The notes beneath the pieces are model-generated. The model worked only from the letters and a program-made list of their open reading frames with translations. It was not told the DNA's origin and made no database searches. From assembly GCA_963691655.1 (NCBI GenBank), contig OY829329.1:60773408-60837407 (forward strand): a stretch of DNA of 64,000 nucleotides, given 5' to 3'. The translations under genes were made by a program, and so were the position numbers. Shown here piece by piece: positions 1 to 11,860 of this stretch (within the stretch, counting starts at the first letter, position 1; every line of letters starts with the position of its first letter). The stretch comes from Toxonevra muliebris. Lineage: Eukaryota; Arthropoda; Insecta; Diptera; Pallopteridae.

Positions 1-2051
1 CAAAATTTGCTAGGTGGTTTAATATTACGCAAGTTATGAGAAATTGTAAATAAAACAGTTAGTTATTAAAAAAAAAAAAAACTTAAGGAGTAGATTGATG
101 CAGGATTTTAAACTCATACTGTAAGCTTCAAAATTGAGTAGCTGCACACACTTGAAAGCTACAACCCACAAATAAATGTCAGAATCGTTGAAATCGATAT
201 GGGAAATCATAAAACGCGAGCAGCTGTGCGTTGTGCGTGTATAAAATCATTTGATTGTATTTGTATATTTGTATTTATGTATGCTTGTATGTATACATTT
301 AAACCCAACGAAAATATTGTTATTTATCCTATTACATATTTTATTTCTTATGTGGTTTTGTTTTCTTCTCATTTCAATTGTTTCAACTCATGACGGGAGT
401 TTGCCTTAATTGTTGCGGTGTTAGATTTTATTTGTATATGTTAAAGCGAAATTACCATACCATATAACAATAAAAACAATAAAAACAAAACCCAGAAACA
501 ATAACAGCCGCAGTAATAGTTATAAGGGAAGAAAACCGTGCATCATGTGGTAGGCAGCAGTAGCATGTAGAGGGTGAAGAGGATGCGATTTGTGTGTTGT
601 GACTTACATTTTGGCTTTTTTGGTATTGCAAATGTTTTGCTGTAATCTGACAGGTAAAATGGATTTGTTATTTTGTTTCTGTACCATCATCGTCGTTGTT
701 CTGTTGTTGTTGTTGGAGAGAGACGAAGATGAAGGTCTTTGAGAGGAAAGCATTGCTGGTTGCTTGAGAGTATTCGTGTTTGTGTATATGCTTAAGAGAG
801 TGAAAGAGAGTGGTGAAGGTGGCAGCGGAAACGGAATGGAAATGGAAAGTTGACATTGTGATTTATGCGGCTTAGAAACGGCAAACAGGAACATGACTAA
901 AATACAAACAACGAAACTTTTTCCTATTTTTTTTTTTTTTTGTTTTTTTTTGCTATGCTTTGTTGTTGCTTTTTATTCTTAGTGATTCTTGCTATTTTTG
1001 AAAGAATGAATAAGAATAAAGATTTTTAGTTTTTTCTTTAATAAAATTTAGCTTATAGCAAAAAAGTTGATGAAATTAATAAGAGAGAAAGAGAGTGCAT
1101 TGTTGTGTAGTCTTCCACTTAAATGTAACCAGCTGTTAACAATTAAAATATCATAAAAATTATTTTTACTTAGTGTTCTACTGTAATAGTGTTGTGCAAG
1201 TTTTGGATACACTTTTTATAAAAGAAAGGGAGGAAGATATTTAAGATATACCCTCCCATTTTCTTTACATAAATCAGCAATTATGATCGTTGCTTCGGAA
1301 CTAAAAGCTTTTACAAACAAGTGAAAAGTGTTCTTTCAGATAAAAATTAAACACATCCCTTACTGCCTCCTCCTTCCTTTGCTGATGTCTTGGCATTGTT
1401 AGAAAGCATAAACTTAAATTTTAATTGCACAAAGTATGCAGGAAAAACCAATGAATTGGCGGTGCTGGGGCAATTCTGTTGTTTGATGAGCATAAAAACA
1501 ATAAAGAACGCTTTTTGAATCCTTATCTTTTACTTACTTGTTGAATGGTATAATCTAAAAACTAAGGAAGTAAAAATGAGCTATCAAATGTTTGCTTCTC
1601 TCCTAATCTACTGATTTATTTTTTTATGTGTACAGAATTCAAAAATCAGTGAAATTAGAATTAGAATCTACATCTCTGCTATATCGCAAAAAGCTCATTT
1701 TCTGCAATGAGTCCATCCTTCTCATACTCATCAAGTTCCTCTTTAGCGACTTTTAGCCACTAGCAGATATCGGCAATCATAGAGTTTAATAAAAATATTG
1801 TGCAAAAATCATTCAACAATCTCTTGACCGACATCCCGTGTACGTCTTCAGTAGAGTGTACACCCTATCCCCCTCCCCCTCTGTAGAGTAACTATTTCAA
1901 TCATAATGCTTATTATTTCTAAATCAAAACACTTTTCAAATGAACGAAAACATCCAAGCACTCCCCGCCTCTGATTTTGTAGCCTTTGCCTTCATCCTTA
2001 ATGTGGTAAATACTGATGACAGACCACCTTAGCATCTGGCTCCCACTTTCT
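1..2051. other. AT-rich non-coding DNA
   Basis: I see no gene, RNA or transposon end here. The stretch has A/T runs, a GTT-rich patch near 700-715 and short GA-rich patches. The open frames are short, low in complexity and without a recognisable domain. Confidence 0.6.
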
Positions 2052-2245
2052 TTAACCCTATTCATTCCACGCAGTAACTTTGAGTCACTATTGAAATTAA
2101 AATCGTTATATTTTTCAGATTTCTTATTTTTTCAAGGGAAGGGCCTAATGTATTCGTTCATTTACCACTTATCTTCATAAAAATGAATTTTTTGTTTTGT
2201 TTTGTTTTTCCTTATTAGTCAAAAATCATTAAATAAACAAAAAAC

Positions 2246-2280
2246 TGCGTAAAGTCCCACGTAGTGACTGTGAGTCACTA
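2246..2280 (+). repeat. Left subterminal inverted repeat of the piggyBac-like element
   Basis: This 35-bp block (core GTAAAGTCCCAC, then GAGTCACTA) matches the reverse complement of 3470-3503 with about six mismatches. A weaker partial copy, GAGTCACTATT, lies just inside the left terminus at about 2083-2093. By analogy with piggyBac this is a likely transposase-binding site; that role is inferred. Confidence 0.75.
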
Positions 2281-2451
2281 TTTACATTTATATATCGTAA
2301 TAGGTACTGTACCACAAATTAAACCCGGAATAATAGTAGGAAACGATGTGTTTGAATTAGTTGATAGATGCAGATGTAAAATGCAGATGGCATTGTCGAT
2401 TATGGAGAGTTTTGTGATATTTTATATGACAATTTGATGATCCGTGCTTGT

Positions 2452-2772
2452 ATGTCAAGACATAGATTTACCGATTTATCGCGTTATTTGGCATTTGATG
2501 ATAGGACCATGATATCGGTACATAGATCGCATCTTAAATTTACTTCGATTGGAAATCTTTGGCACTTGATAAATGAAGACGACTACGCAAGTATGGTATG
2601 AACATTTAGTGGACTTGCGATAGCGGATACTTTACTGTGGGATACTGTTTGTATCTTAGGAATGCAGCGCTAAGAGTTAAATCTTAGCACAGCATGGAGT
2701 GGAACAGCTCTGTAAGCCAAAGAGAAATATAACTTCCGAAAAATACTTTACAAGTTTAGAACTGTCGTAAAG
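2452..2772 (+). pseudogene. piggyBac-type transposase relic (DDE_Tnp_1_7)
   Basis: The frame from 2452 reads MSRHRFTDLSRYLAFDD. This is the conserved piggyBac motif MSR-x-RF-x(6)-L-x-FDD, in which the first catalytic aspartate lies. It continues with FTSIGNLWHLIN, matching the family's F-x-PI-x-LWDLF segment, and stops near 2599. A second frame at 2726-2772 reads NITSEKYFTSLELS, equivalent to the family's N-x-T-DN-FTS-x-L block. Stops and at least one frameshift separate the two blocks, and most of the protein (normally about 500-600 residues) is missing. Near 2875 the bases still encode SYVAKTKS, like the family's VSYVPKK segment. No active transposase can come from this copy. Confidence 0.85.
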
Positions 2773-2905
2773 CCTGTCGTCAAAACAATTAACTTCTGCT
2801 AGTACGATGCAAAAAATAAAAGATGCATTTCAAATAATTTTCTTCCTAACAGTTATAAAACAGCATCGTTATTAAGTTATGTGGCAAAAACAAAAAGCTA
2901 TTATA

Positions 2906-3260
2906 CAGGGTGATTTTTTTATGGTACCCGATGTTAAACTGGAACAATGACAGCAGCTATCAAATCGTCATCTCACAGCTCATGCAATAAACTCTAGTCC
3001 AGTACAAATTTTCTAATTTTATTTTCAAAATCAGTCGTCTGTTACGTTAAGGCAACGTTCGCACAGACCAAAATATCGTTTGAAAAAAGAGCTAATACCG
3101 AAGTCACCGTTCCTGACTTTTTCTTGTGGGGATACTTCATAAGTCAAGTTTTTTGCCAATTTTGTCTCTTGAACAACTTAAGGTCAATATACGCAACGAA
3201 ATCGCTGAAATTTTACATGAAACACTTCAAAAAGTGAAAAATGATAAGAAGAAGGCCTGA
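2906..3260 (+). mobile_element. Tc1/mariner-like transposase relic nested in the piggyBac-like element
   Basis: A probable left end, CAGGGTGATTTTTTT, begins at 2906 within the piggyBac-like interior. From 3112 the bases encode PDFFLWGYFISQVF. After a frameshift near 3160 they encode SLEQLKVNIRNEIAEI, LHETLQKV and a stop at 3258-3260. The pattern PDFFLWGY then LK-x-I-x-EI is the C-terminal catalytic region of many insect mariner-type transposases. The N-terminal half is unrecognisable and I saw no right terminal repeat, so this is a truncated or decayed insertion. The following frame to about 3351, containing C-K-I-C-N-K-K, may be the piggyBac cysteine-rich tail; that is uncertain. Confidence 0.7.
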
Positions 3261-3532
3261 AAAGGCGGAGAGGGAGAAAGGAAGAGCTTCAAAGGAATTC
3301 TGTAAAATCTGCAATAAAAAGTATTTGCTCCACTTCTTGCATTCAAAGTAAAAACAGATTATACTTATATTTTTCCAAATTATATTATTCTTGTTGCTAA
3401 TTTATCAGATTTTAAAAAATTTTAGAAAAAAAATTAAATGAAATGAGAATAGCCGAGTTAATTCTATATAGTGACTCTAAGCCACTAAGTGGGACTTTAC
3501 GTTATAAAATAACGTGGGATGAATAGGGTTAA

Positions 3533-5910
3533 GCTTCAATTGCAGCTGAAAATGTGGTGACAAACACAAAAATATTTCTTTTTTTATAACCTCTTTGAGA
3601 AACCTTCGTCAAGGTTAAACTTAAAAATTTTAAAGAATTTTGAAATTTAAGTAAGAATTTTGTTCAACTTCTTGTAATTTCATCTCGGAGTGTGGAAATT
3701 AAAAAAACAAATCTCAAGTTAAGCTACTGCAAAATGCATGTAATGAATAGGTTATCACTTTAGCTAACTAAAATTGAAGTACATTTAAAATACTATCACT
3801 GCGAATGTCGAGAAATTGTGGTAGGGGGGGAGGGAACAAGTTGATTCGCTAAAGACTATTGACATCTGAAGGAACCCATTATACATATATTTTTGTATGC
3901 AAAAGTTTTGAGCATTTATTGAATAGAAACTACAAAGTCTTTACAAAAGTGCAAAGTACAAGTTTAGTCCTTTGTGTTAAAAACACTAAGCCAGTGCCTG
4001 CTATGGTATATTCTCCTTTTTAATTTTATTCGTTTTTATTTTCTTCTTTTTTTTTTGCTTTTCTCTCTTCTTTGATTCTTTTGTGTTGCAAATTTGCACC
4101 AGCGTCAACTTTGTCGCTTGAGCATAAATCGCCACACCGACTTTTAAAAAACTTTGAACAATGCATACGCGCTCGCAAACTTTTGCCGACCTTTGCCAAC
4201 CAACTTACACTATGTAACACATAAACGAAACAAAAAAAAAATATATGCACCATTTATAATGCAAATTACAACAACGTTTTTTCACTTCTTACTCAAGCTT
4301 TTATGGTAAATTGTTTTATTTTTTTATTTGCTTTTGGTAGTTACTTTTAAACTTCAGTGCTGCAAAAAAAGTTTCTTGTATTTGAGCAAATGGTGCTTGC
4401 TTTACAGTGAAAAATATAAAAACGCCGCGCAAAAAACTGAAACAAAAAGAAAAAACTTTTAATTGACCCGCAAAGTTGTTGCAACTTGTGTATATATAAA
4501 GTTTATGCAGAAAAAAGACACTGGTCCCTAGACCTGTAGTGAAAATTTTGAAGCCTGACAATAAATGTTAAAAGAAAAATAGCGGCGCGGGACTTGGACG
4601 CTTTTTTGTTTTCGTTCTTCCTTGATGACGACTTAAGGCGCTCTCCTCATTTGTACTACAATGAAGTGAAGTCCTTTTGTTGTGGGATGCTTAGCTCCCC
4701 GGCATTGGGTGTCGAAGGAGAGCGAACGTGAGTAAATGTGGGAGAGAAAATAATCAAGCCGTTATCATTTTTGAATAGCATCAAAGTTATACCACTATAT
4801 TTTACTCTCTACACAATGAACTCTGCTTACAATATACACAACATGGAAGCTCATTATGTGCAGCTTGTTTCGTTGCAATAGCTATAGCAGCATTGCATGG
4901 CACAAGGTAATGTGAAAATGACTACAAGTTGTACGCTAGTCTTTATATTTGGACTATTTCTTCTTTTTATTCGGAGAAACTTAGCATTTTAAAATGGTAT
5001 AACTAAGTATGCTGCAATTTGAGTTTTTTTTTTTTTTTAATAAAAGTGGTTCTTGCTTGGCTTCTTGTACTTAATCGAATTTCTCAAAAACTTTTTTAAA
5101 ATTTCTTTACCATTGTACTTGTCTAGTAGATGCGTGCTGTTATGCTGTTACATCATCACATTTAAGGTTTCATTAAAATTTCTTTGTTTCCAACGAGATA
5201 AATTAAATGAAGAAACTTAAAACAGCAATGACAAAACTAAGCGTCAAATTTATGCGTCAATAAATTTTTATTTGAATATTTTTAAGTTTTCCTTCTTAAA
5301 ACAATTTAACTTCATTTATTAAACTAAAAGTATAACAATTTCTTAAACTTCAATTTAAATTTTGTAAACTTTTTATACACCCGAATGTAACCTATGTTTT
5401 ATTTTATTATCTTTACGCACATATATACTTAAACACAATTAGATACTCACAATTTCTCTGGCTGCTTTGTTTTTTTTTTCTCTCTTTCTTTTCTGCTCTC
5501 AATACTAATAGCAAAAGATTATTTTCTCTTCCACTTTCTTACTTGGTAACCGAAAGCAACGTACACTGTTAAGTCTCATTTATGTATTTCATAAAGCAAT
5601 ACACTAGCAATGCTAGCTGTCACAACAGTAAATACAACAACAACAATCACAATAGCAACTACGACACTCTACTCTCTGAAGGTCACTAAAATTACATTTA
5701 TATTTTGTCATTTACGCGTATATTGATAATTAGGCTTACACTTTTAGCAGGCACTTGTATTCGACCGACACTTGCTCTTTCACTCGCTTTGTCTCCCTTG
5801 TCTCCCCTTTTCAAAAACATAGCATCATTAATGCTGTGTCGCACGGGCCTCTCACCAAAACAGCAGAGTACGAGAGAAGGTACGTAAATATGTTGCCTTC
5901 TCTCCTTTAC
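3533..5910. other. AT-rich non-coding DNA
   Basis: No transposon end or gene is recognisable. It contains A/T runs, a slightly GC-richer patch at about 4580-4740, and CAACAACAA near 5634-5645. Confidence 0.55.
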
Positions 5911-6414
5911 CACATAACCACGGTTGCCACTTTGGTACAATTCTACCAAAACTGGTAAATTTTTTTTCATTTTTCTGCGCTTGGTACATTGGTGCATATT
6001 TTTAAAATTTGGTACATTCTGTGAGCAAAGTTAGCTTTTATAGTAACCAAGAATTATAAACATATTTTCAAAATACTTTAGAAATTAACAAATTGTTCAC
6101 ACTTAGTCATTTTTTTGGGCAAAAGGTTTGAAGAATTAAGTAAATTTATATTCATGTTAATGAGCCTTCCTCATAGCTCAGCTGCTGCTAAAAGAAAATT
6201 TGTTGACTTGAGTCTAATAAAAAAAAATAAATTAAAGAATAAATTAGAATTCAATACTCTTATTAATATAATGCCATACAAAAAAACTGACAAAAAGTTT
6301 TTAATAATGTTATTTATTCTCCATAGAAAATGGTACATTTTTGCCTCTTTTGGTCCATTTTTTTGTAAATATTGGTACAAAATAAAATGAGTAAGTGGCA
6401 ACCGTGCACATAAC
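5911..6414. mobile_element. 488-bp MITE with 8-bp target duplication (hAT- or P-like)
   Basis: The 8-bp direct repeat CACATAAC at 5911-5918 and 6407-6414 flanks an element at 5919-6406. The element has a perfect 14-bp inverted repeat, CACGGTTGCCACTT. The motif TTGGTAC or GGTACA recurs several times near both ends, in both orientations, like subterminal binding sites. The interior has no transposase motif. An 8-bp duplication fits hAT or P superfamily elements. The CA start rather than CAG leaves the superfamily open. Confidence 0.85.
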
Positions 6415-6726
6415 TAACTTGGCATTATTTATCCTCTGTAAATGTACTAATTGTGGGAGGAGAGCATATAACTGATAAAGAGAGAGAGAGAGAAAAGTGT
6501 AATAGTGCAGACACACGAGTGTGAATTTCGTTGAAATTCTGAATTTCAAATTTAGGTGAACACATGACATGACAAAAAAGGAATTTCATATTCGTTTTTT
6601 AACAGATTATGTAAGTTTGAAAAAGAAAAACAATTATTGTGTGTAGTTTGTGTAAATAAATATAAATAAAAATGTTGTCTTTCAATTGGATTAAGACTCC
6701 AAGAATTTATATAGCAATTATGGATA

Positions 6727-7843
6727 ATTGGTGGCAGGGCCGTAGTCAGGCATTTTATTAGCGGGTGGTTTTCATTCGAAAAAAATATTCATAACTCATT
6801 TGTATGAAAAAGATTTTTAAATACGATTATGCATTTGATGGACCCTATCAGACTAAGGACAAAAGTATTTATTTATTTATTTATTAACAATTAACTATAA
6901 ATTTAAATTTAAAGCTAATGTGGATTGAGCTATGGCTGCTGAAGGACAAAAGTAGATAAATGCCTATTTTAATAAACTTTAGAAAACATTTTTCGTTTTT
7001 TTTTAATCTTAACCTCGAAAAAAAAAAAATGTTCAAAAGTGACAAAGAATTCACAGAATAATCAAATTAAATTTTTTCAAATAAAAATTATTCAAAGTGC
7101 ATTCTAATGCATTTTTTTTATCGTGAAGGATATAATTTCGATATCTCATTGACTTCCCACTGCTGATGATGTACCCAACCTTAAAAAAAATTACAAAAAA
7201 TGATCATCAAAAGGATTTTGGGCTATTATCAATGATAAGGAACCCGGATGAGGTTATCTTATGTTCCCTAAATTCGTGAAGTCACAGCATTGAAAGAGAT
7301 CTTTCTAGTCGTGGTGCTCTGAGCAATAATGAGTTAAAAAATTAATTACATTTTAAGATTGTCTCCTAAAACTGCATGGGTTTAGCTAATAAGATGGTTC
7401 CTAGTTTTTGCGAATGAATTTTTCACGTTGAACACGAATCTGAGGTCAAAAATTCACGTCACGTTTTGAAAAAATGGGGTTCAAACAAGTCTAACTTTAC
7501 AAGGATCCGATAATTTTTTTTATTTTTTATTAAAGTTTTCAAACTGTTTCAGGACGAAACTTTATAACAAACTTTGTCAAAGAAAACAAATCGGATTTGA
7601 TCGCATAGTGTAACTAAGATTTCACATTTATTTTTCTATATTTTAATTTTTAGAAAAAAAAAACTAATAGAAGTAAAAAATATTTAAAAATCGTTAAATA
7701 GATTTTATTTTGACTTTTCTTCCATCCATTGTCAATTAATCTAAAAAACTAGAATAAAGTTTCTACATTTCGGGGGGAGGGGGGTTGGAAGGAAGGGTTA
7801 GAACCCCCAAAATCTCCCACTTAAATACGGTCTTGATTGGTGA
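6727..7843. mobile_element. hAT-A copy 1 (non-autonomous), nested
   Basis: The element spans 6735-7835. It is flanked by ATTGGTGG (6727-6734) and ATTGGTGA (7836-7843), an 8-bp duplication with one change. Its ends are CAGGGCCGTA on the left and, reverse-complemented, CAAGACCGTA on the right. It aligns along its length with 11869-12925 and 61987-62965. This copy looks the oldest of the three: its duplication and right terminus carry substitutions, and it holds a later 76-bp insertion. No transposase frame is visible. Confidence 0.9.
6855..6952 (-). mobile_element. 76-bp retroelement tail with 11-bp target duplication
   Basis: The 11-bp direct repeat AAGGACAAAAG at 6855-6865 and 6942-6952 flanks 6866-6941. 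The insert is absent from the other two hAT-A copies. On the minus strand it ends in AATAAATAAATAAATA, a simple-repeat 3' tail. A long target duplication plus a repeat tail points to a severely 5'-truncated LINE or SINE made by target-primed reverse transcription. The insert is too short to name its family. Confidence 0.8.
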
Positions 7844-8084
7844 AATGGCAATGAGTTACTCTCCGACTAAAAAAAAAAATATAATATAGTACTAAATTTT
7901 TTCCAGTTTGTTACAACTTTGTGTTTGTGGGTTGCTAGTTTATTTTCTGCATTCCAGAATATTTCGTTGAAATGCATCTGAAATGCAGAATTTCATTAAC
8001 AGTTTTTGTATTGCGAAATTCTGCATTTTAAACGCATTTCAACAAAATTTGCCTGAAATTTACTCTAGTGTGTCTGCACTATAA

Positions 8085-8414
8085 GATTGTGCAGGTAAAG
8101 TGCGGTCATTCTTATGCGCTACATGAAATTGTAAAGTGAAATGTGATTAGGGAAGTGTTCATAAAAAGTATTGACAAAAATTTTGAGTTCTTTATTTGAA
8201 ATATTTTTTTAAGTAAGAGATTAGGTCAACAATTTACGGATCAGAAGATCCGTGATAAAAACTTTCAGCATTATCAATAATATTATCTTAATATTGTCGA
8301 CTTAATTTAACATTTATCTTATCAATAAATGTGGCAGGGGGAAAAATGTAAAGTAACAGTAAAGAATGCAATCAAGAAACCTTTTATAAACCAGACTTTT
8401 ATATAGCTAACCTG
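8085..8414. other. AT-rich spacer
   Basis: I see no gene or element end between the two flanking transposons. Confidence 0.5.
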
Positions 8415-9399
8415 TAGGGGAGTGTACCCGGGTATGAGACAGTACCGGGTATGAGACAGTTGATTTTTTACATCATGCAATACAAATATTGCCGATCCAA
8501 CTACTGTCAAACTTCTCTTTTGACATGAGCCAGTTTTTGTGGTAAACCTGGAATGAATAGACTTATTGCTTGTATCAGCTGCAAACAGCGTGTGTGAAAA
8601 TCGATCAAGGAAACTTTTTTGGACTTTTTCCAAGGTGATATATTTTCGAGTGAATGAATTAAAAAAAGTGAGTGTAATGCATTAGCATTTAACGTTTTTC
8701 GTATATCTTGTGATCCAATTTTGGATTATGCCAATATATGGTTGGAAACAATTTTTTTTTGTTATTCTCAAAATGGCATTGTTTTCCAGGTATCAGACAC
8801 AGCATATCACTGGGTATGAGACACCATCTTTTGATTCATGTTTTCTGTATTTTTAGCCATGTCAACCCCAAAAAAGAAAATCGTCCATCAAATGCATCAC
8901 ATGCAAGCAACCTGTTCATTTGAAGTGTGCGAACATTGCGATAGCGGTTTGGCTGGAGAAGACGATGACTAAGATGGAGATAATGAATAAAAATTTATAT
9001 TTCTTTTTATCTTAGCCACTGAAGGCCTACAAAATAATTAAATTTATATTCATAAATAGTTATGAGGTTTTTACTTCATATTTCCCAATTTTACAAAATA
9101 ATTAAATTTTTTTTTTATAAATAGTTATGAGGTTTTACTTCATACATCGCAATTTTTAGTGGATTTTTGTAGTGTCTAGTGTGTGTCTCATACCCGGGTA
9201 CAAATTTTTTTTTTGGCAAAAATACACAACCTCATAAATCTGGTCATACAATTTTGCGTGTCAATGGAATCACTATACTTTCTTCGCATGAAAATTGCGT
9301 ATTTTCATTACCTTTCCGACAATATATAAAACACCCGATTTGGTTCAACCAGTGAAAATTTATGGCCAAACCCATCACATACCCGGGAACACTCCCTTA
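8415..9399 (+). mobile_element. TA-flanked DNA transposon, pogo-like remnant
   Basis: The element at 8417-9397 has 20-bp inverted ends (GGGGAGTGTACCCGGGTATG on the left, 18 of 20 matching) and is flanked by TA on both sides (8415-8416, 9398-9399). The word GGTATGAGACA is repeated just inside the left end (8431, 8448), recurs near 8813, and appears inverted near 9184-9197. TA duplication and the zinc-knuckle relic inside it suit a Tc1/mariner-pogo element. Most of the transposase has been lost, leaving 981 bp. Confidence 0.8.
8857..8986 (+). pseudogene. C-terminal zinc-knuckle relic of a pogo-like transposase
   Basis: The frame from 8857 reads PCQPQKRKSSIKCITC and then KQPVHLKCANIAIAVW. The pattern C-x2-C-x4-H-x2-C after a basic linker resembles the cysteine-histidine tail often found at the C-terminus of insect pogo/Tigger-type transposases. 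Just upstream, TGTATTTTTAG at 8847-8856 looks like a 3' splice site, so this may have been a last exon. No HTH or DDE domain remains in the element. The frame runs to a stop near 9015 without further recognisable motifs. The family call rests on this one motif and the TA-flanked ends. Confidence 0.5.
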
Positions 9400-11532
9400 C
9401 TATTATTCTCTCTGTTTATAAGATTAACTAGATTCTAGCAACAGAATCATTATAATTGTTGTATCGGCTATCTAATAGAAAATCGATACAAGTATTCTTA
9501 GCTGAGTTCTAGGAGCACAGTTTTTTATGTATCTCTCTCTCTTAAGTATCACACATTCGTTTTTGATCCAAATGTGCTTTTCTTTAATTTCCTTTTGTTG
9601 AAGGCTCATTTTATCCTAAATTTAGGTAAATACTTTTTTTGTTTCTGAAATTTTAACATATAAAATGTCATTATCAGCTTTTGTGTTTTGAGCACTAAGT
9701 TTTTCTTTCTTTATTAACTCACCATCTTTATGTACTACATATTCATGTACTTATTTACTTATTGCCGGCCTGCCTGTTTTCTGCCTGTCTACTGCCTGGT
9801 TGTGCTGCTATTTCAAGTGTTCACCGAGCATAATTGCCTTTAATTATGCAGTCGATATTTTTTAGTTAGTGAAAAGTTTCCTACAGTTTTAAATTTACTT
9901 GTACTTATTTGGTACGATGTTGCGTCTCTTGTATTTTTTAATGGCGCTAAGACTTAAGTTTTAAGTTTTTTTACTTTTTTTATGTTAATTTCTTCTTTTG
10001 TTGTTTTTGTTTTTGTGTAGAGCGTAATTAGGATTTAATAGTGTGGAATTTCAAAAGCTGTTGTTAAATGTTTTTGCATGGTCGGTTTTTAAATTGAATT
10101 CGTTATTAGGTTTTTTTGGTCGTTTTTCTTTTTCAATTTTAATGATGGAATTAATATGTTATAATTTGCGGAAGGCCAGAAAAAACTAAAGTGTTTCCTA
10201 AATTTAAATTGTTCTTAATTATTGATTTTCGTTCTTAATAAAAAAAAATAGCTGCGAAGAAGATTGAATCAGAAAAATATGTAAAATTATCCAAATTACA
10301 ACAAACCAAAACTTCTAAAAACAAAACTAGATAAAATTCGAAAGACAATAACAGAATTAAAACTATATACAAAATACAAGCATACATATTTGAGTACTAA
10401 CAAGTTAACAATAACAATTTTTGTGACTTCTTCTTCTTCAAAAAAAAAATTCAACTTGAAATTCTAGACATGTGTCACAATTTAAATGCACATGCAATTT
10501 TCTCACACACTCTATGCATACACACACATTATGTCAACACTCTCTATATGTAGTGTGCATGTGTGTGTGTGTGTGTGAAAGAGAGACAGAAAGCAATCAA
10601 GAAAATATGTGTAAAATATATTAAATGCATGCTGACTGGCAACAATGGCCACAGAAAAGTGTCGTCATATAAATACGCATTTGTTTTTATGTCCTTTCTT
10701 CTTTCCAAACGTCATCAGTCAGCAACTCATGCTCATTCTCCTACTACGATTGCTTTCGTTCCTGCTTGTTCGCCCTATCTCCTTCTCTCACTCAGCCTAT
10801 CTTCTTCTCTCTTTACTACTAATTGTGACACTAAGTGTTTAGACGTTTTCATTTCAGGTTCTTCGTCTTTTTGTTTTTCTTTTTTTGCCTTTTGTTTTTC
10901 AAGTCCAATTCATATGTAGTTGTTTTTTCTGCTGCTTTTGTTTGGTTGCTATATTGTTTGACATTGTGAATAGAAAGACTTAAAAATATAGTATGTAGTT
11001 GCAAAACAATGGCAACTGGCAAGAAAGCCAGTAACAAACAACTACAACATCAACAAAATGGCATTGAAAAAATAGTTGAAAAAAAAATCTGAGTAAAATG
11101 AAAATAAAAAAAAGAGAAAAAGAATTAAAAAAAGCACAATGCATGAAAGTGTTAAGTGCAATTGAGAAATATTAGCCTATTTTTAGAAATGAAAGGCCAT
11201 TGAATGAGTTGACAGAAAATAAGAAACAACAGAGAGTGCAAAGCGCACAGTGGGGTAAATAAGTAGGAAATATTTTATAAAAATTAAGGAAAATTTGTAC
11301 AAAATAAAGAGGTGAATACTTTTTTTTCACACTCTCTTGGTCTCGCAACTTTCGGTAAGAGCTGTATGTAAGAAGGCGAGGCGTGAATTTCAGGAAATGT
11401 TGAAGGAGAGTCTCAAAGTTCATGGACCATTTTTCATGGCTCAGCAATTTCGAAACTCTGTAGTCGCACATCACACTCTCTCTACTTCTCTTTTTTCTCT
11501 TCTTTTATCTATTATTTAAATGAACTGCACAA
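9400..11532. other. AT-rich non-coding DNA
   Basis: No gene or transposon end is recognised. It has poly-T and poly-A runs, a GT microsatellite at about 10555-10577, and CT-rich stretches near 10780-10820 and 11470-11510. The open frames on either strand are low in complexity. Confidence 0.55.
10555..10577. repeat. (GT)n microsatellite
   Basis: An alternating TG run with one interruption, followed directly by GAAAGAGAGA. Confidence 0.9.
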
Positions 11533-11629
11533 CCAGCGTTATCAGAACGACGATTTTAATGTCATTTTGACGATTTTTTGACCCAATGACGATTTGACGA
11601 TTTTCGTTGAAAAATTACGATTTTTTAGA
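11533..11629 (+). mobile_element. Left end of a hAT-B-family element
   Basis: CAGCGTTATCAGA at 11533 resembles the left end of the complete hAT-B copy (TAGCGTTGCCAGA at 56425). Both are followed by reiterated GACGATTT. I found no matching right end. The same word recurs at about 13687-13727 on the far side of hAT-A copy 2, so hAT-A copy 2 may lie inside this element. Confidence 0.55.
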
Positions 11630-11860
11630 TCAACCACAACTACGTAAAAACTTTTTTGTTTTAAAATTTCTTCTGCCATTTTTATACATATGTCTTTTAA
11701 CACACCAAAAAAAACTTCAGCCCCAAAACTCTTCTCAATAATAGACAGGTTTAAATTTATTTTTGCCCTACTAAAAAGCTGCATAGAAAGCTGTTGAAAT
11801 AGCAACTACTTATATTATAAAGAAAGAAAATGTGGTTCTGACTATTTTTTGAGCTCAATA

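Larger units (their letters stand above)
2052..3532 (+). mobile_element. piggyBac-like element, degraded, TTAA-flanked
   Basis: The element lies between TTAA at 2052-2055 and TTAA at 3529-3532. The terminal inverted repeats start with CCC: CCCTATTCATTCCACG at 2056-2071 matches the right end 3513-3528 at 15 of 16 bases. A second, subterminal inverted repeat follows (2246-2280 against 3470-3503). It lies about 190 bp from the left end but only about 25 bp from the right end. A TTAA target, CCC ends and unequal spacing of terminal and subterminal repeats are all known for piggyBac. The interior keeps piggyBac transposase motifs and contains a later Tc1/mariner-like fragment. The coding frame is broken, so the element is dead. 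Confidence 0.9.
6500..8084. mobile_element. TAA-flanked MITE split by a hAT-A insertion
   Basis: The ends 6503-6529 and 8055-8081 form an inverted repeat of 27 bp with about 24 matches, starting TAGTGCAGACACAC. The flanks are TAA at 6500-6502 and TAA at 8082-8084. Removing the inner hAT-A copy and its duplication leaves about 470 bp. Subterminal words such as GAAATGCAGAATTTC recur in both orientations. A TAA duplication suits PIF/Harbinger (target TWA). A Tc1/mariner element using only TA is the alternative. No coding capacity is seen. Confidence 0.75.

Noticed and set aside
4620..4725. GGCGCTCTCCT ... AGGAGAGC inverted words
   Set aside because: Too short and imperfect, and without flanking duplication.
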